A stretch of 64,000 bases of DNA from Campanula takesimana (GCA_026119855.1 JAOWBW010001910.1:1-64000), one strand, 5' to 3'. Positions 1 through 11,542 are shown, counted from the stretch's first letter. Translations and numbers: made by a program. Notes: a model not told the origin generated them from the sequence alone.

Positions 1-1
1 C

Positions 2-328
2 CTTCCCATCACAGATAATTTTGCCGGTGAGTACCAACATATGCAACTTGATCAAAAAGGTTTGGTATCAGAATGGTGCACACATCGGTCGAGGCAGGCG
101 CCGGGGTTAAGGGGACACATTTATGAACCCACTTTGGAATATCTTGAGTGGTTGGGCCCTCAAATTGCTGAAGAAACCGCTACCATTGCAGCTTTGGTAC
201 TGGAGCTCGTAGGTCCAGAAATTCTGTCTGGGGATTACTATTCCCAGATAACAGGGCCGACAGTTTTCCAGAATCAGATTGGCGGAGTCAACCACGCAGC
301 GGTCATCGATCCGACGCCGCAGAAATGA
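2..328 (+). CDS. Antisense ORF in the 3' region of the Tat-like element (5' end off window)
   Basis: An open frame enters from the left edge, has its first Met at 41 and stops with TGA at 326-328. It lies antisense to the retrotransposon, between integrase and the expected 3' LTR. Tat-lineage elements such as Grande and Retand are known to carry an extra antisense ORF at this place, which is the main reason to list it. The visible peptide has a central IYEPTLEYLEWLGPQIAEE stretch and no catalytic motif I can recognise. An AATAAA at 438-443 would suit its mRNA 3' end. I cannot name the domain; chance antisense openness is the alternative. Confidence 0.35.
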   Translation, partial: LPITDNFAGEYQHMQLDQKGLVSEWCTHRSRQAPGLRGHIYEPTLEYLEWLGPQIAEETATIAALVLELVGPEILSGDYYSQITGPTVFQNQIGGVNHAAVIDPTPQK

Positions 329-789
329 TCGGGGCTCAACTTCAAGAACACCCAGCCTGATGCAAGAACTCTGAGAATCAAAGGGGAGAAAGCTCGACGG
401 GTCCTTATCCGAACGTGTTCGATCGTCTCAGTCCCTGAATAAAGTTTCAGTTATTTTCGCTTTAATCCTTGGTTGCCACGCCAAGATGATGTGTTTTTAT
501 TTCAAAGTTTGTTGTGTTTGTTTTTCCTTTTGAATGTAATGTTTGCAAGTTCAACGTGGGGAATAAAAGCTTTCTTTACTTTTAATGACCGGACCCGAAG
601 GTTGCCTACGTTCCTCTTTAGAGGCTCAGGTCAACGTAGTTCGACACAGTTACATGAAATTTTGCGCGCCTCCTGTTTTTTTACCTAGAACTGCCCCTTT
701 CGGGTTTTCACCTCTAGTGGGGCTGTCTTTTGCGCTTTTTTTTTTTTTTTTTTTACAGACTCGATAGGAAACACAAATCTCTGCGTCTT
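329..789. other. Spacer between integrase and 3' LTR, with T19 tract
   Basis: No convincing coding on either strand. It holds a plus-strand AATAAA (438-443) and a run of 19 T at 736-754. The 3' LTR and the polypurine tract that should precede it are not reached here. Confidence 0.5.
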
Positions 790-1302
790 CTACGCATAAT
801 ACTTCTTCAAATTTGCTGAGGTGCAGGGCTGAACAAGGTCTTCTCCAAATTCAGTTTGCAGGAACACGGCTCCACCAGACTGTATCTTCTTGACAATGTA
901 GGGGCCCAACCACGGAGACTTCCATTTCCCTCGGGGGTCGACATAACTTGGTGGCTTTTCTCGCAGCACAAGATCTCCCATTTTGATATTGCGGTCTTTC
1001 ACTTTCTTGTTAAATGCTCTGGCAATTCTGCGCTGGTACGCACGATTGTGCTCAAGGGCCAAAAACCGCTTTTCATCGAGCAATGCTAACTCTTCATGGC
1101 GACTTTGTAACCAATCAACTTCAGACACTTGATTCTCAAGTAGCACTCTCATAGAGGGGATTTCAAGCTCAATCGGGAGAACTGCTTCCATGCCATATGC
1201 AAGTGAATAAGGAGTAGCCCCAGTCGGTGTCCGAACAGATGTGCGGTATCCCCACAAGGCTAAAGGCAGCTTCTCGGACCAATCTTTTCCAGTGATAGCC
1301 AT
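790..1302 (-). pseudogene. Integrase C-terminal region of the Tat-like element
   Basis: The 170-residue frame starts in the end of the catalytic core (LALWGYRTSVRTPTGATPY) and ends with the basic, SH3-like C-terminal part (MGDLVLREKPP, then GPYIVKKI), as in Ty3-gypsy integrases. It ends with a normal stop at 790, the true end of pol. It overlaps the preceding core frame (1260-1652) in another frame, so at least one base has been lost or gained near 1300. No chromodomain is visible, as expected for Tat elements. Confidence 0.8.
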
Positions 1303-1652
1303 CTTTCTAATGATGTTCTCCAGGGTTTTGTTCGCGCTTCTACCGCTCCATTGGCTTGGGGTCGATAGGGGGATGACTTGTGTCTGACCACCCGAAATTC
1401 GTCAAGCAATCGGTTGACTTCCCCTTCAAAGTGAGTTCCATTATCTGAGATCATCTCATAAGGGACCCCATATCTGTAGAAAATGTTGGTACGAATGAAC
1501 TCGGCTACCTTCTTGGCATTCAAAACTTTGTAAGCAGCGGCCTCAACCCACTTGGTGAAGTAATCGATAGCTACGAGCACGTATTCTTGCCCACCCGAAC
1601 CTTTCGTTTGACCTGACCAATAACATCTATCCCCCATGTGGAGAAAGGCCAA
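1260..1652 (-). pseudogene. Integrase catalytic core of the Tat-like element
   Basis: The frame carries the second and third parts of the DDE core: AIDYFTKWVEA, then the catalytic-Asp stretch MISDNGTHFEGE, then SSPYRPQANGAVEA with the expected Glu. The first core Asp (WGIDVIGQVK) is in the neighbouring frame that ends at 1571, so the core is split by a frameshift near 1600-1640. The role in an active element is joining of the cDNA to host DNA in the nucleus. Confidence 0.8.
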
Positions 1653-2160
1653 GGAGCAGTTGATTGATAAAGAACGTGTGGCGGCAGATGTTGTAGACTA
1701 GCGTACCGCTGACACTGATCACAGGTTCGCACTTTCATCATACAATCCTTTTCCATCGTGGTCCAGTAGTACCCTTGCCTCACTATCTTCTTAGCGAGCA
1801 TGTGCCCATTCATGTGGGGTCCACACAGTCCCCCATGGATTTCATCTATGATTCTATTAGCCTCAGTCTTATCTACACAGAGCAAATTTGTCCGTGATGA
1901 TACCTTTTGTACAACTGATCTCCGGAAATCACAAATTGGGAGGCCCATCTGCGCATTGCAATCCTTGCCCTTTTGTCCCTTTCTGGAGGGTAGGTCCCAT
2001 TCCTGAGCACATTCCATACGTCTGTATACCACGGCTCTTCATTCTCTTCGCTTTCTAGCTCAATATCCAGGCAGTAGGCTGGGATTGATCTCTTACTAAC
2101 CACAAACGGCTTTACCATAACATCTGCAGGGAATTCCATGATGGAGGCTAGGGTAGCCAA
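1571..2160 (-). pseudogene. RNase H-integrase linker and integrase HHCC zinc-binding domain
   Basis: Two overlapping frames (1873-2160 and 1571-2032) cover this part. The first is the linker after the second RNase H (LATLASIMEFP). The second has the H2C2 zinc domain: HGGLCGPHMNGH, then CDQC, followed by the first strand of the catalytic core (STWGIDVIG). The frame changes near 1900-2030. Upstream, an in-frame stop near 2222 interrupts the join to the second RNase H. Confidence 0.75.
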
Positions 2161-2303
2161 TGCATCTGCGAATCTGTTTCGGTCCCTTGGGAGATAATGG
2201 AATGAGATATCTGAGAAGCGTTATGTGAGCGCTACCAGTCGAATATGATACTGCTGTAGTCTTGGATCCAGGATTTTCCATTTTCCCTCGACCTGATTGA
2301 TGA

Positions 2304-2816
2304 TCAAGGCGGAGTCCCCGAACACTTCAATTTCTTTGACCCTCGATTTAATGCTTCTCCCAGGCCGGCGATGCAAGCCTCATACTCTGCTGTGTTATTC
2401 GAACAGTCGAAGTCTAACCGGATAGCAATGGGCGTGTGCGCATCACTTGGATCAATGAGCAAGATTCCAATTCCGAAACCTCTCTTGTTGGCAGCCCCAT
2501 CAAAGAAGAGTTGCCACTTATTCTCCGAACAATCAACAGTGTAGATCCCTTCATCGGGAAACTGAGCTTCTGGTCCGGGCTCAAGATCAAGAGCCAAATC
2601 TGCAAGCTGGTCTGCTATCACCCTTCCTTTAATGGACTTAGGCATTGCGTAAGTCATATCAAACTCGCTTAAGAGAAAAGCCCACTTGGCCACTCGATTG
2701 GACATGGTTGGCCTTTCGAGGATGTACTTCCCTGGATCCATTCGGATATAATCTGGACAGGTAAGGATTGCAGATAAATTTTTAATCGCTGCGAGACCCA
2801 AACCAAACCGGTACAT
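2304..2816 (-). pseudogene. Second (archaeal-type) RNase H domain of the Tat-like element
   Basis: The first third of this frame is the end of the RT-associated RNase H and the connection (SNRVAKWAFLLSEFDMTY). The last part is a second RNase H fold: WQLFFDGAANKRGFGIG with the first catalytic Asp, then NNTAEYEACIAGL with the Glu. Dual RNase H is a documented trait of plant Tat elements, where the second copy was acquired separately. The frame is lost near 2330, just after the Glu helix. Confidence 0.8.
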
Positions 2817-4720
2817 GCCTTTTCCAACGCTGAGTAGTTCAATTCACTCCCTTGTAGCTTTCTGCTAACAAAATAGATGGCACTTTCCACCCAGGAGTCC
2901 TCTTTTTCTTGTGCAAGCATTGCTCCTACTGCAGTATCAGTAACTGTTAGGTACAGTCGTAAGGGTTTGTACGAATGAGGTGGCGCCAAGACCGGTGGGC
3001 TTGTCAAGTATTCTTTGACCTTTTCAAAAGCAATCTGGCATTCTTCATCCCATGATCGATCGGTGTCCTTTTTTAGGAGCTTAAAGAGCGGTTCACACAT
3101 CATGGTTAACTGCCGTATGAATCTGCTAATGTATTGAATCCTTCCCAAGAAACCTTTCACCTCTTTTTGAGTTTGAGGTTGAGGCATTTCTGTGATGGCC
3201 TTTATTTTGTCTGGGTTGACTTCAATCCCTTTTTCAGTTACCAAGAAACCTAAGACTTTGCCTCGGACAGTACCGAATATGCATTTAGCAGGATTCAATT
3301 TCATGTGGTACTTCCGCAACCTTTCGAAGAACTTTCTGAGGTCAATCAGATGCTGAGAGCCTTCTTCAACTGAGTGCACAATCATGTCATCCACGTAGAT
3401 TTCAAGCTCTTTGTGGATCATGTCATGAAAAAGGGTCGTAGCACCTCTTTGATAAGTGGTTCCGGCATTTTTAAGACCGAAAGGCATCACAGTATAGCAG
3501 AACGTCCCCCACGGGGTGATGAAGGAAGTTTTCTCTTGATCTTCTACTGCCATCTTAATTTGGTTATAACCCGCCATTCCATCAACGAACGACTTCACTT
3601 TGTGCATTGCAACCGAGTCCACCAAAATGTCAATATTTGGTAACGGGAAATCATCCTTCGGGCAAGCCTTGTTGAGGTCTCTGAAATCAACACATATCCG
3701 GACTTTGCCGTTCGCCTTTTCAACTGTGACCATATTGGACAACCATTGGGGATACTCCACAACTCGGATGAAGCCTACTTGTAGCAGCCTCTCGATCTCC
3801 TCTTTAACCTGAAGGGCCCACTGCGGCTTGATTCTGCGTAGTTTCTGCTTGACCGGTTTGGCGTCAGGAAAGGTAGGAATTCGGTGTTCCACGATCGTCG
3901 GATCTAACCCTGGCATGTCTTCATACGACCAGGCAAACACATCAACAAATTCTTTGAGTAAACTGATCAGCTGTTCCCTGTCAGCCCCTTGCATGAAGCT
4001 CCCGATCTTCATTTCTTTGACTTCTTCATTCAGCCCCAGATTGATGGTAGACAGATTTTCCCCACAGGCTTCTAATTTTCGTTCCCCACGCTGTTTTGCT
4101 AACCTGTTTAACTCGATTAAATAGTCTTTTTCATCTTGACTTATGTTTTTTAAAGATTCATGATTAACTTTAGTTGTTGTTAAATTTTCATTTGTTAAAT
4201 CATTTTTTAAAATATTGGCAACCGAGGAGTAAGCGGAAATAGAGGAAACTTCATTCACAAAAGAGGGGAGTACAAGCTCGGCGACCGCGTCGAGGTCCTC
4301 GACAGTGAGGTCCTCTTCGGGAGTCCCGGAAACAACATTAGATAGCACAAAGGGTTCAAAAGCGGGGCCATCAGGGCGAACATAACCAAACTGCTCCACC
4401 AGAGTGTCAGTAGTAGCGAGCGGGCCAGTGGTTCTGGACCAGTTATTAAGTGGTGCCACTGCCGGCTTGAGGTGCTTCACCGGGTCATAAGCTTCACCAT
4501 TACCATTTTCGATCATAACCACATATCCGTCTTCAAGACCAATTCCTTCAAACAACCCGAAGACATCATCTTCTTCATCAATATTCCACGGAATAATCGG
4601 GTCCAGTTGCTTATAGGAACTGCCCACATCAAAGTTTTCATCGACCATCTTGATATTCTCAAATACTTCCCATCCAGCATGAGGCTTTTCATTAATGCCA
4701 ATAACTGGCTCAAAAGGCAT
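2669..4720 (-). pseudogene. Reverse transcriptase and first RNase H of the Tat-like element
   Basis: A 683-residue open frame. Residues 1-270 are a poorly conserved linker between protease and RT. From about residue 290 the RT palm and fingers follow: VRICVDFRDLNKACPKDDFPLP, MPFGLKNAGTTYQR, and the catalytic IYVDDMIVHS. Then come the thumb (GFLGRIQYISRFI) and an RNase H start (PLRLYLTVTDTAVGAMLAQ). The last 30 residues are out of frame relative to the downstream ORF, so a frameshift lies near 2750. A second frameshift near 4770 separates it from gag-protease; this is either decay or a programmed shift. Confidence 0.88.
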
Positions 4721-7700
4721 AACATACGCGACATCTTCAACTTTGCAAACAAAATATCCCTTCCAGGACTTTTCATAAGGACGGAGTGGGGGAGCTTATA
4801 GGTCCTTCCACTTTTGATAGCAGTCTGTCTCTCCCTTTTCTGACGTACAGCTTCGGCGATTTCGGCAGGAGTCGGTTTGTAGCCAAGCCCAAAAGGAAGG
4901 AAGAAAAATGGAACATCATCCTTGATAGGTTCAATACACCCTTGTTGCTCTTTTCCAAGCCCCATCATAGGCAGGAACTTCATCTTCTTGACCATATTCA
5001 AGGCCATTGCGTCTCCATACCTGGTCCGCTTTCTACCAATTAGATCGGTCTCCTTGACATATTCAATAGCATGGATCCGAGCTTGTGGGATCACTTCAAA
5101 ACCACTCAAGAAGATGCCAGTATCTTTGTGCTCAATTCCCAAAATCGGGAGGTCATGAACTTGCGTATCATCTTGGGCATGAACTACCACTACATGATTG
5201 TCGTGGATGAACTTGATGCACTGATGGTAAGAGGAAGCTACCCCTCTTACTCCATGGATCCAAGGGCGTCCCAAGAGTAGACTGAATGAGGACTTGATAT
5301 CAATCACTTTAAATTCAATCGGCATGACAAGAGGGCCAATGGTGAGAGTGAGAAGGACAACACCCAGAACACAGCGACTGGTGCTATCGTAAGCACGAAC
5401 CACTTGAGAAGATGGGGCCAAATCAGTTATCTTGATTCCCAAATCTGCGAGAACATGCACGGGGCATACATTTACTGAGGAGCCATTATCGATCAAAACA
5501 CGAGCTAAGTGCTCACCTCCGACCCCAACTGTGATGTGCAGAGCCTCGACATGATTAAGACCAATTTTTGGTGCATCGAGATCGGTAAAAGTGATGATAT
5601 TCCCAAAATGAATGTTGCCGATCATGTGGACAAGGTCATTGGGAGAAGTCTCGATCGGGATGACAGCTTGAGCAAGAGCTTTAACCAACACGTCTCGGTG
5701 CTCCTGTGAAGACGAGAGCAAACCCCAAATGGATATATTAGCCTGGGTTTTCTTTAACTGGGTCAAGACCGGGTTCTCGGCGACCTTCTCTTTCTGAGCG
5801 GGGACTTCTTCTTTATCCTTTCCCAATTCACTTGCCTCGGGATTTGGAGGCTGATAGGCTCTTCCCGAGCGAGTGAGGTGATTCACATTTCCGCCAACCC
5901 AAGTGGCCTTTTTAACAGGGGCCTTTTGCTCCTTAACAGCTTTAGCACTAGACAAAATTGAATCCCAAGAGATCATATGGCATTCAAAATCTTCGGAGAT
6001 AACAGGAGTTACAGTGTAATTCAAAGCTTTCTTCGGAACGATGAAACTAGTCCTTGAGTAGTTTCCTTCAAACTCGATCACATGGATCCCTGGCAAGGGA
6101 TTAGTCACCACATTTGGTTGGGGCGACTTCTGAATGAGTCCATCGTCTATCATGTCTTGCAGAGTGTGTCTCAAACTCCAACATTCATTTGTCGCATGAC
6201 CAGGTGATACGTGGTATGCACAATATTTACTTGCATCCCAATTCTTAGGAGGCGGATTAGGCGGGCGGTATCCTTCTATCGGCTTTAGTACTCCTTGGGC
6301 GACCAATCCTTGAAAGATAGTAGACAATGGAGCGCTGAATTTATCAAAATGGCGATCTCTCCGATTTCCACCATTCCTTCGCTGATCGGTGACAGAGTTC
6401 ACAGACCCGTCTTGATTATAACACGGAGGTGCCCTATTGTAGCTGCTCCGGCTTGGTCCCACATTGCTGTTCCAAAAAGGAGCAGGGGTCATGGCAACAT
6501 TGTTCACAACTGGTGCCGGGGCTTTAGCAGCGGATCGGAATCTGTAGGAGCTAGGAGAAGAATCTAGCTTGATCACCCCAGTTTGGACATCTTCGTCAAT
6601 ACGAGAACCCACATCAAGAATAGAAGCAAAATCTGGAAACGGGAGATATTTCATCTTATCTGCATACACCGGCTGAAGATTCTTAAGTAAAATACGAGTT
6701 TGCTCGGCACTGTCAGGCCTCTCCAGAGTTTGAGCAACTTTCTTCCTCCACCTACTTGCAAATTCAGAAAAGGATTCCTTCTCACGCTGAGCACACGAAT
6801 CGAGGTCACGGCGGCTCTTCTCCCAGTTGGAGTTATCTTTGTATCGCTTCTGGAATTCATCCACGAGCTTCCCCCAATTATCAACCAGATTGGCATCCAC
6901 AGTCATAAACCACTGCTTAGCGGCTCCTACCAAAGTCAGATGGAAGTTAGAGGCCATCGCACCAACATTAGCCCCACGAGACTGCATTGCATGAGCGTAA
7001 GATTTCAGGTGGGCCATTGGGCAACCTGTACCGTCAAATTTCTCCACATCGGGCATTTTGAATTTAGGAGGCAGAACAGCAAATGGAGATAATTTCAAGG
7101 AATCTTCAGAAAACTCCCCTTTATTCATGACCTTTCTCAACATTTCTTTCATTTCGCTCATTTCAATCTCAGCTTTAGTAAGGGGTACATATGGGACACC
7201 CTTGTAGAACGCTTCCATTTGGCGGACTAGGTTAGGATCTTGCCCCTGGGAAGTTCCTTGATTAATCTGAGAGGCACCGCTAGCAAACGCACCATAAGCG
7301 TTGGGCTGCTGATTCGGATACAGAGTCTGCATATACTGAGCAAAGGCATTATGATCAGGCGGATACTGAGACGGATGCACATCAAAATTTGCTGGATTCG
7401 GGATGAAGGGCTGGTGAGTGCCACTGAAGTCTGGATGAGCCACATTACCCTGAGGAGGGATGTTCTGGTGATGACTCTGGCCGATGGTGTTGCTACCAAT
7501 AGGAATCAAGTTGATGGTAGGGATGCCACTTCCATTGGGACCTGCATTGCCATTGGGATTAGGATTGGGAACCCCATTTCCGGTCTGATTAACGTTCGGA
7601 TCGCCATTGGGATTTCTGTTGGGGTTGCCATTGGGAGCCCCATTACTATTCTGATTCTGCATCTGCACAAGTGTAGCCAGTAGCTCATCTTGCTGAATCC

Positions 7701-7833
7701 TCATCTGACCCAACACATTCTGCTCCAACCATGCTTGAAGACCTGGTGGCGGCACATAGGCTTCCTCATTTCCTTCCTGGGCCATTGCAATAGCTTTTTC
7801 GGTTACAGGCACTGTCTCGGCAACTCGGATCAA
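4513..7833 (-). CDS. Gag-protease polyprotein of the Tat-like element
   Basis: An intact frame of 1106 codons. It starts with an Asn/Pro/Gly-rich tract (about residues 60-200), then the Gag capsid-like domain (FKMPDVEKFDGTG, AAKQWF, SWRK-type helices, about 260-420). The retropepsin follows at about 760-880 with active site VLIDNGSSVNVCP and LLLGRPWIH. A G-patch-like Gly-rich stretch (MMGLGKEQQGC) lies after the protease. The DNGS site in place of D(S/T)G is usual for Tat elements. The last 80 or so residues are out of frame with pol. The start at 7833 is the first Met of the frame; no promoter can be assigned. Confidence 0.85.
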   Translation of the reverse strand: MIRVAETVPVTEKAIAMAQEGNEEAYVPPPGLQAWLEQNVLGQMRIQQDELLATLVQMQNQNSNGAPNGNPNRNPNGDPNVNQTGNGVPNPNPNGNAGPNGSGIPTINLIPIGSNTIGQSHHQNIPPQGNVAHPDFSGTHQPFIPNPANFDVHPSQYPPDHNAFAQYMQTLYPNQQPNAYGAFASGASQINQGTSQGQDPNLVRQMEAFYKGVPYVPLTKAEIEMSEMKEMLRKVMNKGEFSEDSLKLSPFAVLPPKFKMPDVEKFDGTGCPMAHLKSYAHAMQSRGANVGAMASNFHLTLVGAAKQWFMTVDANLVDNWGKLVDEFQKRYKDNSNWEKSRRDLDSCAQREKESFSEFASRWRKKVAQTLERPDSAEQTRILLKNLQPVYADKMKYLPFPDFASILDVGSRIDEDVQTGVIKLDSSPSSYRFRSAAKAPAPVVNNVAMTPAPFWNSNVGPSRSSYNRAPPCYNQDGSVNSVTDQRRNGGNRRDRHFDKFSAPLSTIFQGLVAQGVLKPIEGYRPPNPPPKNWDASKYCAYHVSPGHATNECWSLRHTLQDMIDDGLIQKSPQPNVVTNPLPGIHVIEFEGNYSRTSFIVPKKALNYTVTPVISEDFECHMISWDSILSSAKAVKEQKAPVKKATWVGGNVNHLTRSGRAYQPPNPEASELGKDKEEVPAQKEKVAENPVLTQLKKTQANISIWGLLSSSQEHRDVLVKALAQAVIPIETSPNDLVHMIGNIHFGNIITFTDLDAPKIGLNHVEALHITVGVGGEHLARVLIDNGSSVNVCPVHVLADLGIKITDLAPSSQVVRAYDSTSRCVLGVVLLTLTIGPLVMPIEFKVIDIKSSFSLLLGRPWIHGVRGVASSYHQCIKFIHDNHVVVVHAQDDTQVHDLPILGIEHKDTGIFLSGFEVIPQARIHAIEYVKETDLIGRKRTRYGDAMALNMVKKMKFLPMMGLGKEQQGCIEPIKDDVPFFFLPFGLGYKPTPAEIAEAVRQKRERQTAIKSGRTYKLPHSVLMKSPGRDILFAKLKMSRMLCLLSQLLALMKSLMLDGKYLRISRWSMKTLMWAVPISNWTRLFRGILMKKMMSSGCLKELVLKTDMWL

Positions 7834-8760
7834 CCTCCCCTTACTGTTTCTAGCTCCCCCTTTCCAAGTAGATGCCAGGCTTAGAGTATCTGAAAGGGAT
7901 GGTGTTTAGGGCTGATTAGAGAGTGAAAAGGATCGAGATTTTCCGAGTTTGATTCAAAAGGAGTTCAAAAATCAAAATCAATCCTAGAATGCCGGATAAG
8001 CACTTGCTTTATTTTGACATGTTTTTGCATGAATCTTGGAATAGTGGATACCATCTCCAAAGTATAGGACCAACGTTTTTCACCTGTACTGTACTATTGG
8101 CCGTCCGAGCCCCTAGCGAAGGGCCTATACTCTTTCTGGGATCCACCATTCGGTTACGGTCTATGTGAGGGTCTTGACAATTTCAAGTCAATCCAAGAAT
8201 TTCAACATGATATCCACAATTGAGGTCGATTATAACCTTTTGGGAATTCATAGGATTGAAGTAAAATTGTTTAGACAAAAACCGACATGAAGTCTGTGAC
8301 GTGTTATTTTCGAAAGAATATGGACATCGCATTTCGGCTTTTGAAGCTTGGCTTACACCCATCACAGCGACCGTAGGCGCTGCTAAGGGGGAAACAGTAT
8401 ACCGTTGACCCTATGGGGAATTCAAGTGAGCTCCCTTATGCCCCAGGTTTACCGTCTCGGGTTTGAGATTCTAAGACGCTTTTCAAAAAACGTGCATGTG
8501 TGTGAGGTATCTATGAGTTCGAAAAATCATTTTGAAAGCACGTAAAGAAAACAAGAAAATCATTTTTTTCCTTTTTTACTTGTTTTACCCCTTTTTTGGG
8601 GAATCACTCACCACGCAATGCATATATATATATACAAATAAGATAAGCAAAAAACGCCCCTGCAAAACAGAGGTTAGGGCACAGATATATACACCCCAAG
8701 TAAGGCACATAAAGCATGGCACACACAAAAAATTAGAGTCTAGCCCACTTTTAAAACAAG
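7834..8760 (-). other. 5' leader of the Tat-like element
   Basis: About 0.93 kb between PBS and gag with no coding support. The leader near 8480-8520 (GTGTGTGAGGTATCTATGAG on plus) and the block right after the PBS are both recognisable again in the plus-strand copy at 49712-49960, showing that the two are one family. Confidence 0.6.
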
Positions 8761-8778
8761 TCCCCAGCAGAGTCGCCA
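8761..8778 (-). promoter_or_regulatory. Primer binding site, Tat/Ogre type
   Basis: The minus-strand word TGGCGACTCTGCTGGGGA begins two bases inside the LTR edge. This word is the usual PBS of plant Tat/Ogre elements, reported from memory as matching a tRNA-Arg 3' end. The same word recurs at 49695. Confidence 0.8.
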
Positions 8779-8779
8779 C

Positions 8780-11542
8780 TGTGAGAGCCCGCGCCCGAGA
8801 TGATCGGATCACCGCGAAATGACCGCCCGTGAAAGCGGTTCGCGCCCGTCTCGTGCTGATGCGCTTTTGGAAATGCGCTCGGTTCTCACACAATGGTTTC
8901 CTCTTGATGCTGTGATTTGATTGCAAGAGTCGCCACCTCATTTTGATTTTAGGAAAAATGAAGAAAAAACCTTTTTGAGAAAATGGGTTCGGGGGCTAAG
9001 TTACGAGAAGAGAAGGGGTTAGGCACTCTTCTCGCCCGTGATGGTCTCTATATGCGTGCCACTTATATTCAATTTTATGCCTTTTAATTTGGATTTTATG
9101 TCCTACCAAAAAATGGTGATGAAATATATATGGAGGTCTTCCTATTCTAGGAAGTTTCATTTTTATTCACAACCGGGAACTCGGTTTGAGTGGATTCCCC
9201 GATTGGTTTTCAAGAATGGTTTTGATCATATCAAGCAATAATACATCCATGGGAGGGGAGATTACACAATTTCACATATACAAAAAATAGGGGAGACAAA
9301 TCCCACAAATAATAATAAATATCCTCGACGGTGCTTTTGTTGATTTCGGTGACACTTTCCGTCCCCGAGCCGTCGTACCTGTCCTAAAATCAATCCGATT
9401 CCAAAACTAAAAATTGGGGGTTAATCCCTGAATACTAGGGATCACAAGGGAGTTTTTGTAGACTTTTTGGACCAAGTTTAGGCCCCAAACACATGCAATA
9501 AAGTTGATCACAAAATTCAGCCCAGAAAAGGCAAACAGAAACCTTATCATGTTTATCACCAATTTCACCATCTTAGCTTGGGAATATGACAAAACCCAAA
9601 GAACAAAAGTTTAAGACCACGAATAAAAAATGAATATCCCAAAATTTGGAGTTCATAGGATGAGTTTTAGTGGTTCAAAAGGTTTCTGACATTTAAATGT
9701 CAGAAACTGGAAGTGCAGAATCTGAATTTTTGAGTTTGAAACATATGTTTGAAAGGAGCACTTCCAGTGATCCAAAAAATGTATATAAAATATTATAATC
9801 ATCCTGAGTTCGTGTAGAACAAAATCCATGTTTTTATATTTGTCCAGAAAATTATTTTTCATCAAGTTTGAAGCCCAAGAACACAGCAAGGTACCACAGT
9901 GAATAAACAACTCAGAATCACTGAGACCCAAATTTATGCATGAAAATATGATCTATGCATGGAATCTGAACATGAAAATTTAGGATAATATATTTAAACA
10001 TGTTATGAACAACTTTTGTTCTTTGACCTAAACCAGAAAACCACTCTAAGATGTATTTACAAGCTCATCAAAATCAAGACTCTATACAGAAAGTAAAAAC
10101 TGATTATATGAGGCATGATTATAGACCTCAAAACACTACTATATCTTCAAACCAAGGCATGAAACTCAATGAATTTGATATTTAACATGTTAACAACATT
10201 ATCCAAGAGCTATTTCTCAACAAATAATGATTTTCACATGCATGATCATGAAGGAAAGCCAAAGAGGGCAGATTTACACCCTTTGAGAGAAACATGAAGA
10301 TTTTCATACACAAATTAAAGCATATGAATATTATGACTATTATGAACATATATAAACATAATAAACTGAGTATTAGCATCACATGATCATCATTTATATA
10401 CATAAACAAAGCTTTACAAAGCTAAAAAAAACATGGAAGATGAAGGAAACCCAGTCATTATTTGACTAGGTTCCAAACCACTCCCAATATTGCTTACATA
10501 TCTAAAGAGCCAAGGTTTACATAGAGTTTTACCTAGCTTTTGAGATTATGGGTGCTCCCTTTGTCAACCAAGGGAAGACTTTTTCTTTTCTTTTTGCTTT
10601 GTGTTTGATCAAAGTTTTGGCTTTGATGTGTTTTTTGTGGTTTGTTTGGTGATTTATGGGTGGTGTAGGGGTGGTGTATGAGTGGTGGTGTGGTGATGGT
10701 GTGGTGGTGGTGTTCTTGTTGAGAGAGAATGAGAGTGGAGGATGGTAGGGTTTTTTTTTTCTTTTTGTTTTGTGTCTCTCCTTTTGAAATGGATGAGAGT
10801 GGTGTATATAGGAGGAGGGATGTGGTAAATTGGTTGTAACTTGGAGGGGGGAGGTTGTAAATTGGTGGATTCATCATCTATCCTTCTTGACTAAGGTTTA
10901 AAGTCATCTTCCTTATCTCTGTTCCGGCTTTTCGCTCCGCAACTGCTCCGTTGTGCGCGTCTCCGGTGTCCCGGTTGTCCGCGAGTCCAACATGAAAGTT
11001 GCTCGGAATATTTTTCTAGTCAGGCCGGTATATCTGAAATATTTTTATGAGCAAGGAACGACAATAATATATTTTTTCCTCTTCTTGACCAATTGATAAG
11101 ATATTTTGAGATATTTTCCAATTTGGATAACCATCTTTCCGGCTCCGGCTTTTCGCTCCGTCGTGCGCGCTCCGGTGTCCCGGTTGTCCGCGGTCCCAAC
11201 ATGAAAGTTGCTTAGAATAATTTTGTGGTCACGCCGGTATATCTGAAATATGTCAATTAGCAAAGAAAAGTAATAATATATTTTTAATGCACAGAATGGA
11301 TAACAGCGAGCAGTTCGGGGGGTTGCGGTCCCCGTTTCCAGTCCCGCACCTCGAAAAACGAAATTTTTGCCTGTTTGCTCGTTTTTTCGCTCTGATCATG
11401 AATTTGAAGTCCGTTTATCCATTCGATGCACCGATAAGGCTCACGGCAGTCCCGCACAGCCAAATCGAGGGTTTTAGGTCAATTTTTGGGTTTAGACCGA
11501 TTCAAGGTGGGTTTTTAGGGGTGCGAGATCAGGGTATCTACA
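8780..11542 (-). repeat. Complete 5' LTR of the Tat-like element (2.76 kb)
   Basis: On plus it opens with TGTGAGAGCCCGCG next to the PBS and closes with GGGTATCTACA at 11542, so the minus-strand LTR reads TGTAGATACCC...CTCTCACA. Beyond 11542 the sequence is a different Ty3-gypsy LTR. About 2.8 kb is long for an LTR but normal for Tat/Ogre. It contains a two-copy tandem duplication (10921-11288). Short open frames within it have no recognisable content. Confidence 0.8.
10921..11288. repeat. Two-copy tandem repeat inside the LTR
   Basis: Two units near 10926-11080 and 11138-11288 share CGGCTTTTCGCTCCG, CCGGTGTCCCGGTTGTCCGC, CAACATGAAAGTTGCT, GCCGGTATATCTGAAATAT and an AATAATATATTTTT tail. They are diverged by small indels. 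They lie in the upstream (U3) end of the LTR, where duplicated promoter elements are common. Confidence 0.75.

Larger units (their letters stand above)
1..11542 (-). mobile_element. Tat/Ogre-like Ty3-gypsy LTR retrotransposon (left end outside window)
   Basis: On the minus strand the order is LTR (11542-8780), PBS, 5' leader, gag-protease, RT-RNase H, second RNase H, integrase, then a 3' spacer that runs off the window before the 3' LTR. Protease before RT and integrase last is the Ty3-gypsy order. The two successive RNase H domains, a DNGS-type protease site and the PBS word TGGCGACTCTGCTGGGGA are known marks of the Tat/Ogre lineage. The LTR ends in TG/CA-type termini. Coding is interrupted by about seven frameshifts or stops, so this copy is inactive. 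It is inserted in an older Ty3-gypsy LTR whose remainder starts at 11543. Confidence 0.88.

Noticed and set aside
4770..4800. Programmed frameshift between gag-protease and pol
   Set aside because: No slippery heptamer with a following structure stands out, and the same pol has many other frame breaks, so decay is the simpler reading.
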